Source: Deltaproteobacteria bacterium
Lineage (GTDB): Bacteria > Desulfobacterota > Binatia > UBA9968
DNA: 33,445 nt
NCBI GenBank assembly: GCA_016193465.1
Contig: JACPSE010000067.1
Location: 1 to 33,445, forward strand
Direction: 5' to 3'
In this document: positions 23,490 through 30,455 of the stretch, in pieces
Layout of the letters: each line of letters begins with the position of its first letter
How positions within the stretch are numbered: position 1 is the stretch's first letter
Notes under the pieces: generated by a model
Told to the model about the DNA's origin: nothing
The model's input: only the letters and a program-made list of their open reading frames with translations
The model's database searches: none
Position numbers and translations under genes: made by a program

Positions 23490-25706
23490 TTGGAGCGGGT
23501 AGACATTCGGGCAAAGATAACCGGACAGGCTCTTTACACCGAAGACCTTCCATTGCCGGCGGGCACGCTTTTCTGTGCAATTCTGCGCAGTCCCTACCCT
23601 CATGCCCGGATTCGCTCTATGAACGTTGAGAAGGCTAAAGGCCTTGCCGGAGTTCTTTCCGTGCTGACAAGGGATAACCTGACGGGCATGAAGTCGTATG
23701 AGCATCGGTCCCAGCCGCTTGTAGTGACAGACAAAGTTCGTTTTCAGGGTGAGGCAATAGGGGCGGTGGCAGCGGAGAGTTTGGCGATTGCTCAAGAGGC
23801 TGTGGAAATGATTGAGGTCGAGTATGAGGAATTGCCGGCTGTTTTCGACGTCAGGGAGGCGGCGGAGCCAGGTGCGCCGCTGGTGCATGAGGAGCGGGGG
23901 AGCAATTTTTTTGGCGATTTCAGGATTGCTTGGGGCGACATGGAAGAAGGGTTTCGGGAGTCGGACCGGACCTTTGAAGGGAGCTATTTTTTTCCTACGG
24001 TTTTTCACTATCCGATAGAGAACATCGGCGTATGCATCGCGGAGATGCGCGGCGGCGAGATTGAGCTTGTGGCGCCTGTGCAGCACGTCTTTAGTGGCAA
24101 GCGGGAGTTGGTGGGGCTTTTTGGGGTAGAGCCGGATAATGTGCGCATACGGATGTCCTATGTTGGGGGAGGTTTTGGGTCGAAGGAGGTGAAGCCTGAG
24201 CACGCCATTGCACTTTGGTTATCGCGGGAAACAGGCAGGCCGGTTATGTTTATCCCTTCGGCGGAGGACAGTTTTAAGACCGGCGTTCGTCATTCGATGG
24301 TGTGGCGTGCGAAGACAGGGGTGAAGTTGGATGGGACGTTGGTAGCTCAGGACGTTGAGCTGTTAGTGGATAAAGGGGCTTATGGGGAAGCCAAGGGGGC
24401 TGCCGTTCGAGGGGCATCGCTTGCCTGGGGGCCATATCGTATTCCTCATTTGCGCGTTGTTGCCCATTCTTATTACACGAACAAGGTACCGGCGGGGGCC
24501 TTTCGCGCGGTAGGGAGGGCGCAGACTACTTGGGGATTTGAATCGCACTATGACATGATAGCGCGGGAGTTGGGGATAGATCCGATGGAGTTTCGGCTGA
24601 AGAATTTTTATCGGCGTGGGGATCAGGTATTTGAGGGGACCGGGCCGTTTGATTCTGACATGGATGATCTGCTCTCGCGGGCGGTGCGTGCCATTGGTTG
24701 GGACGGGAGGTCAAAGCGGGTAGGGACAAAAAAGATGGCGCCGGAGGTGGAGTCCAAACTTCTGCGGGGCAACGGGATGTCAGTGACGTTTCGCCATGGT
24801 TACTCCGGGACCAGCGATGCCTGGGTGACGGTCACGGTGGATCGCAGCGGGGTTGTGAAGGTTCGGCATGCGGGGGTGGAGATTGGGCAGGGGGTTTACA
24901 CCATGCTTGCCCGGGTGGCGGCTGAGACTTTGGGCATCCCTGACAGCCAGGTGCAGGTCACTCATCCGGATACAAACAGCCCCTACTTTGACGGCGTCGG
25001 GAGTTCGCGTTGCACCGTCTCGTTGGGGAATGCGGCCCAGCGGGCGTGTGAGGATTTGAAGCGGGAGCTTCGGGAGGTAGCAGCGAGGGCGAAGGGCGGG
25101 AAGGCGGAGGATTGGCGCTTCGAGGGTGGACGGCTCCTGTATGGGGAGCAGAGCTTTTCTCTGGGCGAATTAGTGGCTGCTGAGGGCGCATCCCTCGTGG
25201 TGATGGGAAAAGGCTCGTTCGGGACTCCACGGTATAACAATCCCTGGCAGGGGGTAGTACCTCACTGGGAACTCAGCGCCGCGGTGGCCGAGGTGGAGGT
25301 GGACGCGGAGACGGGAAAGGTAAGTTTGCTGCAATATGCCAACGTGGCCGATGTGGGGAAGGCGATTCACCCCGTTGCCTGCAAAAGCCAGTTGGATGGT
25401 GGCGCGATTATGGGGCTGGGGAACACGTTTTATGAGGAGATTGTGTATCGGGACGGTCAAGTGGTCAACGCAGATCCTTTTCAGTATCGGCTTCCCCTGT
25501 TGCCCGACCTGCCGGAGAAGTTTTTTTCGTTGATGGTCGAGAATGGAGATGGCCCCGGTCCTATGGGATCGAAGGGCATGGGGCAGACGGCAGTGAGTCC
25601 GATCGCGCCGGCGGTGGCCAACGCCATTTATGAGGCCACAGGTGTGAGGATCACCGAGTTGCCCATCACTCCGGAGAAAGTGCTGCGGCTCCTGAGGAAG
25701 CTGTGA
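23490..25706 (+). CDS. Molybdenum hydroxylase large subunit (xanthine dehydrogenase/CoxL family), copy 1, frameshifted at its start
   Basis: The 738-residue frame is a molybdopterin-binding subunit: AKITGQALYTEDL (N-terminal ald_xan_dh domain), GGGFGSKEVKPEH (Moco loop), PAGAFRAVGRAQTTWGFESH, GVEIGQGVYTMLARVAAETL split across two helices, and GSKGMGQTAVSPIAPA near the end. Members hydroxylate heterocyclic or aromatic substrates or CO-type substrates. The catalytic Glu of the usual 'G.GE' motif is Gln (Q699). The best start by comparison with copy 2 is ATG 23479, but one T is missing after AGT, so that frame stops at once; TTG 23490 is the first codon of the open frame and has poor SD spacing. 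No FAD or 2Fe-2S subunit gene accompanies it. Long blocks are identical to copy 2. Confidence 0.82.
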   Translation: MERVDIRAKITGQALYTEDLPLPAGTLFCAILRSPYPHARIRSMNVEKAKGLAGVLSVLTRDNLTGMKSYEHRSQPLVVTDKVRFQGEAIGAVAAESLAIAQEAVEMIEVEYEELPAVFDVREAAEPGAPLVHEERGSNFFGDFRIAWGDMEEGFRESDRTFEGSYFFPTVFHYPIENIGVCIAEMRGGEIELVAPVQHVFSGKRELVGLFGVEPDNVRIRMSYVGGGFGSKEVKPEHAIALWLSRETGRPVMFIPSAEDSFKTGVRHSMVWRAKTGVKLDGTLVAQDVELLVDKGAYGEAKGAAVRGASLAWGPYRIPHLRVVAHSYYTNKVPAGAFRAVGRAQTTWGFESHYDMIARELGIDPMEFRLKNFYRRGDQVFEGTGPFDSDMDDLLSRAVRAIGWDGRSKRVGTKKMAPEVESKLLRGNGMSVTFRHGYSGTSDAWVTVTVDRSGVVKVRHAGVEIGQGVYTMLARVAAETLGIPDSQVQVTHPDTNSPYFDGVGSSRCTVSLGNAAQRACEDLKRELREVAARAKGGKAEDWRFEGGRLLYGEQSFSLGELVAAEGASLVVMGKGSFGTPRYNNPWQGVVPHWELSAAVAEVEVDAETGKVSLLQYANVADVGKAIHPVACKSQLDGGAIMGLGNTFYEEIVYRDGQVVNADPFQYRLPLLPDLPEKFFSLMVENGDGPGPMGSKGMGQTAVSPIAPAVANAIYEATGVRITELPITPEKVLRLLRKL
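24390..24747 (+). repeat. 358-base block nearly identical to 27906-28263 (gene conversion tract)
   Basis: Within the two molybdenum hydroxylase genes this block differs at only four positions, all synonymous, whereas adjacent coding sequence differs frequently. A second perfect tract of 131 bases links 25023-25153 with 28539-28669. The copies keep a constant offset of 3516 bases. Confidence 0.9.
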
Positions 25707-25709
25707 TTG

Positions 25710-25742
25710 CAAACCCGGCAGAAGATTGCTCAGATGTACTGA
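25710..25742 (+). pseudogene. Tail relic of a divergent-type SBP
   Basis: Just after the copy 1 stop, a frame reads QTRQKIAQMY and stops (TGA 25740-25742). It aligns with the end of the divergent SBP at 21927-22979 (EVRQKIAEMYLGK), at DNA level CGGCAGAAGATTGCTCAGATGTA against CGGCAGAAAATTGCTGAGATGTA, with single-base changes. All upstream parts of that SBP are missing. It marks a rearrangement junction between the copy 1 enzyme and SBP K. Confidence 0.65.
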
Positions 25743-25783
25743 GACAGATAGCGCGTCATTCCTTTGTGTGAAGGAGGTGCCCC

Positions 25784-26908
25784 GTGAAAACTGTTCTTCT
25801 CAAAGCGCTCGTCCTGTTTTTTATGTTTGGCTCCTTGTCCAGTCCTGCCGCCTTGGGCGCGGATAGCGCTGCTTTGCAGAAAGCGAAGAAAGAGGCCGAG
25901 GCGAAGGGCTACGCGTTCCTCACGGACCGCGACGAGATTGTCGCCAAGGCCAAAAAAGAAGGGCGACTCCGTGCTATTGGCAGCATGGAGAGCGCAACCA
26001 TTAAGGCCACCATGGCTGCTTTTACGAAGAGATACCCGTTTATTGACTTCTATTTTCAGGAGAGCACGGGATCGGATGCTGCCCAGAGGCTTCTTCTCGA
26101 GGTCAAAAGCGGGGTGGCTAAGGAGTGGGATGTCGTTGGACTCTCCACCGACTTCCGCACCGAATACATTCCCTATCTTTGGAAGGCTGATATCCTGGCG
26201 ATGGTGGAACGGGGAATCCTGCGGATACCTCCTCAGATGATAGATCCCAAACAACGCAACATTGCCTCCTTCCAGAGCCGCTTTGCGGTAACTGCCTATA
26301 ACAAGAATCTGATTCCTGCGAGCCAGCTCCCGAAGGTTTGGGAAGATCTTCTGAAACCTGAATTTAAGGGGAGAAAGCTGGCTCTGGACATTCGCCCTAC
26401 GGAGATCGCGGGGCTGGTGCCTGCATGGGGGTTGGAGAAGATGCTTGACTTTTCCAAGAAGATAGCAACCCAGAACCCTTTTTGGGTTCGGGGCGCGACC
26501 AGGACGCTGACTTCTGTTCTAGCTGGAGAGATTCCGATGATGGCGGGACCTAATTTCCACACCGTGAAAGGGGTTCAGGCAAAGGACCCTGCTGGAGTAC
26601 TCCAGTATGCTATCCTGGAGCCTGTCCCTCTGACCTTGGCCCTGCAGATGGGGATTCTGGCTGCCTCTCAGCATACCCACGCAGCGCTTCTCTTCTTTGA
26701 GTGGATGGCCAGTCCTGAAGCTCAGAAGATAGCGGATGAGAACGAGCCGATGAACTCGTCAGTTTATGTGCGCGGTGGTGCGGTGGAGCGGGAGCTTAAA
26801 GGGAAGAAGCTCTCTATTCCGAGCTGGGAGGACTATCAGCGTATAGGCGAATGGCAGTCCAAGGTCTTTGAGGCCTTCGGTTTTCCAAAGGCTGAGTTAA
26901 AGAAGTAG
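25784..26908 (+). CDS. ABC transporter substrate-binding protein, paralog K
   Basis: A 374-residue SBP with a GTG start at 25784, supported by a strong AAGGAGGTG four bases upstream. The signal peptide is about 1-25 (AALGA|DS). Landmarks: KKEAEAKGYAF, AKAKKEGRLRAI, STGSDAAQR (TGT is TGS), DILAM (for LLGM), TAYNKNLI, WEDLLKPEFKG, DIRPTEIAGLVPAWGLEK, pocket segment GPNFHTV, EWMASPEAQKIADENEP, SSVYVRGG and EAFGFPKAE. 'AAQQPIW' is replaced by 'ATQNPFW'. It belongs to the A/C/I/J subgroup. It lies between the two molybdenum hydroxylase genes, 77 bases after the first and 85 before the second, all on one strand, so it could serve either enzyme's substrate. Confidence 0.88.
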   Translation: MKTVLLKALVLFFMFGSLSSPAALGADSAALQKAKKEAEAKGYAFLTDRDEIVAKAKKEGRLRAIGSMESATIKATMAAFTKRYPFIDFYFQESTGSDAAQRLLLEVKSGVAKEWDVVGLSTDFRTEYIPYLWKADILAMVERGILRIPPQMIDPKQRNIASFQSRFAVTAYNKNLIPASQLPKVWEDLLKPEFKGRKLALDIRPTEIAGLVPAWGLEKMLDFSKKIATQNPFWVRGATRTLTSVLAGEIPMMAGPNFHTVKGVQAKDPAGVLQYAILEPVPLTLALQMGILAASQHTHAALLFFEWMASPEAQKIADENEPMNSSVYVRGGAVERELKGKKLSIPSWEDYQRIGEWQSKVFEAFGFPKAELKK

Positions 26909-26993
26909 GAGCTGCAATCGAATGGAAATAATCGCAAGTTCGCACCTCGGGTGGTAACAATCGCTCCGTTGTTGAGAAAAGGGTAACTGTGAC

Positions 26994-29222
26994 ATGGCGG
27001 AGAGTTTAGACCGTGTGGATATTCGGGCGAAGGTAACCGGGCAGGCCCTTTACACGGAAGATCTTTTATTACCGCCTGGCGCGCTCTTTTGTGCCATTTT
27101 GCGCAGTCCTTATTCTCACGCCCGCGTTCGTTCCATAAACATCGAAAAGGCGAAGCGGCTTCCTGGAGTTCTGGCTGTTCTCACGAGGGACCATCTCGGG
27201 GGCATGAGCTCTTACACGCATCGCTCTCAGCCGTTTATAGCCATGGGCAAAGTGCGATTTCAGGGTGAGCCGGTCGCCGGTGTGGCGGCAGAGAGTTTGG
27301 CCATTGCCGGAGAGGCGGTGGCATTGATCGAGGTGGAGTATGAGGAGTTGCCGGCGGTATTTGATGTGCGGGAGGCGAGGAAGCCGGATACTCCTTTGGT
27401 GCACGAGGAGCGGGGGGGCAATTTGGTGGGGGAGTTCAGGATCGGTTGGGGCGACATAGAAGAAGGGTTTCGGGAGTCGGACCGGACCTTTGAAGGGAGC
27501 TATTTTTTTCCTACGGTTTTTCACTATCCGATAGAGAACATCGGCGTATGCATCGCAAGCGTGCGCGGCGGCGAGATTGAGCTTGTGGCGCCTGTGCAGC
27601 ATCCCTTTAGTGGCAAGCGGGAGGTTGCGGAGTTGTTTGGGGTAGAGCCGGATAATGTGCGCATACGGATGTCCTATGTTGGGGGAGGTTTTGGGTCGAA
27701 GGAGGTGAAGCCTGAGCACATTATTGCGCTTTGTCTGGCGCGCCAGACAGGCAGGCCGGTTACGTTTATCCCGTCGGTAGAGGACAGTTTTAAGACCGGC
27801 GTTCGTCATTCGATGGTGTGGCGTGCGAAGACAGGGGTAAAGTCAGACGGAACTCTAATGGCCCTGGACATTGAACTGTCGGTGGACAAGGGGGCTTATG
27901 GCGGAGCCAAGGGGGCTGCCGTTCGAGGGGCATCGCTTGCCTGGGGGCCATATCGTATTCCTCATTTGCGCGTTGTTGCCCATTCTTATTACACGAACAA
28001 GGTGCCGGCGGGCGCCTTTCGCGCGGTAGGGAGGGCGCAGACTACTTGGGGATTTGAGTCGCACTATGACATGATAGCGCGGGAGTTGGGGATAGATCCG
28101 ATGGAGTTTCGGCTGAAGAATTTTTATCGGCGTGGGGATCAGGTATTTGAGGGGACCGGGCCGTTTGATTCTGACATGGACGATCTGCTCTCGCGGGCGG
28201 TGCGTGCCATTGGTTGGGACGGGAGGTCAAAGCGGGTAGGGACAAAAAAGATGGCGCCGGAGGCGGGATCGAAGGTTGTGCAAGGGAAAGGGATGGCCGT
28301 CTCGTTGCGCCATTGCTATTCCGGGACCAGCGATGCCTGGGTGACGGTCACGGTGGATCGCAGCGGGGTTGTGAAGGTTCGGCATGCGGGGGTGGAAATT
28401 GGCCAGGGGATTTACACCATGCTTGCCCGGGTGGCGGCTGAGACTTTGGGCATCCCTGACAGCCAGGTGCAGGTCACTCATCCGGATACAAACAACCCCT
28501 ACTTTGCGGGTGTTGGGAGCTCACGTTCAACGGTAACTTTGGGGAATGCGGCCCAGCGGGCGTGTGAGGATTTGAAGCGGGAGCTTCGGGAGGTAGCAGC
28601 GAGGGCGAAGGGCGGGAAGGCGGAGGATTGGCGCTTCGAGGGTGGACGGCTCCTGTATGGGGAGCAGAGTTTTTCTATAGGAGATATCGTGGCCGCGGAG
28701 GGAGCGTCGCTGGTGGTGATGGGGAAGGGATGGTTTGCTACTCCACGGTATAACAATCCCTGGCAGGGGGTGGTTCCTCACTGGAACCCGAGTGCCGCGG
28801 CGGCCGAGGTGGAGGTGGACGCGGAGACGGGAAAGGTAAGTTTGCTGCAATATGCCAACGTGGCCGATGTGGGCAAGGCGATTCACCCGCTTGCGTGTAG
28901 GGGACAGTTGGACGGTGGCGCCATTATGGGGCTGGGCAATACCTTTTATGAAGAGATGGTGTATCGGGACGGGCAGTTATTGAACGGGGATCCATTTCAG
29001 TATCGGCTTCCCCTGTTGCCCGACCTGCCGGAGAAGTTTTTTTCGTTGATGGTAGAGAATGGGGATGGGCCTGGTCCTATGGGGTCCAAGGCGACGGCGC
29101 AGGTGGCGGTGAGTCCGATAGCGCCGGCGGTGGCCAACGCCATTTATGAGGCGATTGGGGTGAGGATCACCGAGTTGCCCATCACTCCGGAGAAGGTGCT
29201 GCGGGCCTTAGGCAAGCTGTGA
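26994..29222 (+). CDS. Molybdenum hydroxylase large subunit (xanthine dehydrogenase/CoxL family), copy 2
   Basis: The 742-residue protein starts MAESLDRVDIRAKVTG at ATG 26994; the upstream AAAAGGG is a weak SD at a long spacing. Moco-domain motifs: GGGFGSK (230-236), GAFRAVGRAQTTWGFESH, MIARELGIDPMEFRLKNF, GVEIGQGIYTMLARVAAE and SPIAPAVANAIYEAIG, followed by LPITPEKVL. The end motif is GSKATAQ with Q703 where family members carry the catalytic Glu (usually KGxGE), so it is further degraded than in copy 1 (GMGQ). Without the electron-transfer subunits nearby it must borrow them, or has another role. It is 25 bases upstream of SBP L and probably co-transcribed with it. N-terminal 400 bases are diverged from copy 1, while later tracts are nearly identical. 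Confidence 0.87.
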   Translation: MAESLDRVDIRAKVTGQALYTEDLLLPPGALFCAILRSPYSHARVRSINIEKAKRLPGVLAVLTRDHLGGMSSYTHRSQPFIAMGKVRFQGEPVAGVAAESLAIAGEAVALIEVEYEELPAVFDVREARKPDTPLVHEERGGNLVGEFRIGWGDIEEGFRESDRTFEGSYFFPTVFHYPIENIGVCIASVRGGEIELVAPVQHPFSGKREVAELFGVEPDNVRIRMSYVGGGFGSKEVKPEHIIALCLARQTGRPVTFIPSVEDSFKTGVRHSMVWRAKTGVKSDGTLMALDIELSVDKGAYGGAKGAAVRGASLAWGPYRIPHLRVVAHSYYTNKVPAGAFRAVGRAQTTWGFESHYDMIARELGIDPMEFRLKNFYRRGDQVFEGTGPFDSDMDDLLSRAVRAIGWDGRSKRVGTKKMAPEAGSKVVQGKGMAVSLRHCYSGTSDAWVTVTVDRSGVVKVRHAGVEIGQGIYTMLARVAAETLGIPDSQVQVTHPDTNNPYFAGVGSSRSTVTLGNAAQRACEDLKRELREVAARAKGGKAEDWRFEGGRLLYGEQSFSIGDIVAAEGASLVVMGKGWFATPRYNNPWQGVVPHWNPSAAAAEVEVDAETGKVSLLQYANVADVGKAIHPLACRGQLDGGAIMGLGNTFYEEMVYRDGQLLNGDPFQYRLPLLPDLPEKFFSLMVENGDGPGPMGSKATAQVAVSPIAPAVANAIYEAIGVRITELPITPEKVLRALGKL

Positions 29223-29247
29223 AACTTTATTTAAGGGGGTGTGAACC

Positions 29248-30387
29248 ATGAAGGTGAGCTCTTTCAAGGCAGCGACGCTGCTGTTATTGTCTCTAAGCCT
29301 TGTGTTGGTCAGCCGTGATGTCTTTGCCGCGTCAGCCGGTTTATTAAAGGCGCAGAAGGAAGCTGAGGCAAAGGGATTCATCTTTGAGACTGGCCACGAC
29401 GAGATTGTCGCCAAGGCAAAGAAAGGAGGGGCCATCCAGATACTCAGCTCTTCGGAGCCTGCTAGCTATCCTCACCTGATCAAGAGCTTTAAAAACAGAT
29501 ATCCCTTCCTGGAAGTAAAGATGGTGGAGACCAGCGGGACCGATGCTGCCCAGCGCTTCCTCTTAGAATTGAAGACCGGCAGGGCGACGGAATTCGACGT
29601 AGTCAACCTCTCGCACGACTATTACCCGGAATACCTGCCCTTTGCGAAGAAGTTTGACATCCTGGGCATGGCAGAACAGGGGGTATTAAACATCCCGCTG
29701 AAAATGGTGGACCCTAAAAACCGCACAGTTGTGAGCTTGGCGACCGCCCTCTTCGTCGTCGCCTACAACAAAAATCTCATCTCTGCGGAAAAGGTTCCAA
29801 ACAGTTGGGAGGACTTCTTAAAGCCTGAGTTTAAGGGGAAAAAGTTTATGGTCGAGGTCCGGCCGCTCGTCTACTCGATATTTGCTTCGTGCCCGGAGCA
29901 AGGGTTGGGGGAGGAGTGGATGGTGAACTACGCGAAAAAGATGCGTGCCCAGGAGCCTGTCTGGATCCGGGGACATAGTAGAGGCCTGGCATACTTGAAT
30001 TCCGGTGAGCAGCTCCTTCACTCAGGGACCTACTACCACTCGGCTGTGAGGTTAAAGTCGAAATCCCCCAAGGATAACGTAGGGATAAAGTTTGTTGAGC
30101 CGGTGCCGGCAACGCTTTTAGAGCCAGAGATCGTATTAAACTCAAGTCGCAATCCCTATAGCGCCCTTTTGTTCCTGGAGCACGAGGCCAGCCCTGAAGG
30201 ACAGAAGATCCTAGATGACAACGAGCCGCTTAAAGCGTCTATTCACTTTCCGCTTAGCGCTGCGGCTAAGGAGGTCAAGGGGAAAAAGGTGTGTCTTAAC
30301 GATTATAAAACTTTTCCGATTACCCACAAGTGGGAAAAAATGGCTGTCGAGGCTTTTGGTTTTCCTAGAGAGGAGAAGGCAAAGTGA
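29248..30387 (+). CDS. ABC transporter substrate-binding protein, paralog L
   Basis: A 379-residue SBP with ATG 29248 after GGGGGTG, 25 bases past the molybdenum enzyme stop. The signal peptide is about 1-27 (DVFA|ASA). Landmarks: KEAEAKGFIF, AKAKKGGAIQIL (the Glu of KKEG is Gly), TSGTDAAQR, FDILGMAEQGVL, VAYNKNLI, WEDFLKPEFKG, a distinctive GLGEEWMVNYAKK shared only with paralog E, 'QEPVWIRGHSRGL', pocket segment GTYYHSA, EHEASPEGQKILDDNEPLK and EAFGFPREE. The adjacent Tyr-Tyr in the pocket segment is unique among these paralogs and recalls the Tyr pair of ferric-binding proteins, but the following His is also kept. The C-terminal 'VYVRGG' is replaced by IHFPLSA. A different ligand from the A-type SBPs is likely. 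Confidence 0.87.
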   Translation: MKVSSFKAATLLLLSLSLVLVSRDVFAASAGLLKAQKEAEAKGFIFETGHDEIVAKAKKGGAIQILSSSEPASYPHLIKSFKNRYPFLEVKMVETSGTDAAQRFLLELKTGRATEFDVVNLSHDYYPEYLPFAKKFDILGMAEQGVLNIPLKMVDPKNRTVVSLATALFVVAYNKNLISAEKVPNSWEDFLKPEFKGKKFMVEVRPLVYSIFASCPEQGLGEEWMVNYAKKMRAQEPVWIRGHSRGLAYLNSGEQLLHSGTYYHSAVRLKSKSPKDNVGIKFVEPVPATLLEPEIVLNSSRNPYSALLFLEHEASPEGQKILDDNEPLKASIHFPLSAAAKEVKGKKVCLNDYKTFPITHKWEKMAVEAFGFPREEKAK

Positions 30388-30389
30388 AA

Positions 30390-30440
30390 AGGTATTCACC
30401 TTGCTGACGGTTAACAGAAAAGCATCGTGGAACTCGCTGG
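30390..30440 (+). pseudogene. Possible enoyl-CoA hydratase/isomerase N-terminal relic
   Basis: In the 68 bases between SBP L and the first aldolase, the frame beginning at 30390 reads VFTLLTVNRKASWNSLE. This resembles the crotonase-family start 'V..ITLNRP...NAL', with a missing Pro and a disturbed spacing. It has no start codon or SD and runs into the aldolase SD region. It is a short similarity and could be chance. Confidence 0.22.
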
Positions 30441-30455
30441 AAAGGAGGTACATTT

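Noticed and set aside
24698-24925. Gly-rich frame inside molybdenum hydroxylase copy 1 (and 28214-28441 in copy 2)
   Set aside because: Appears in both copies only because the underlying tract is duplicated; low-complexity shadow frame.
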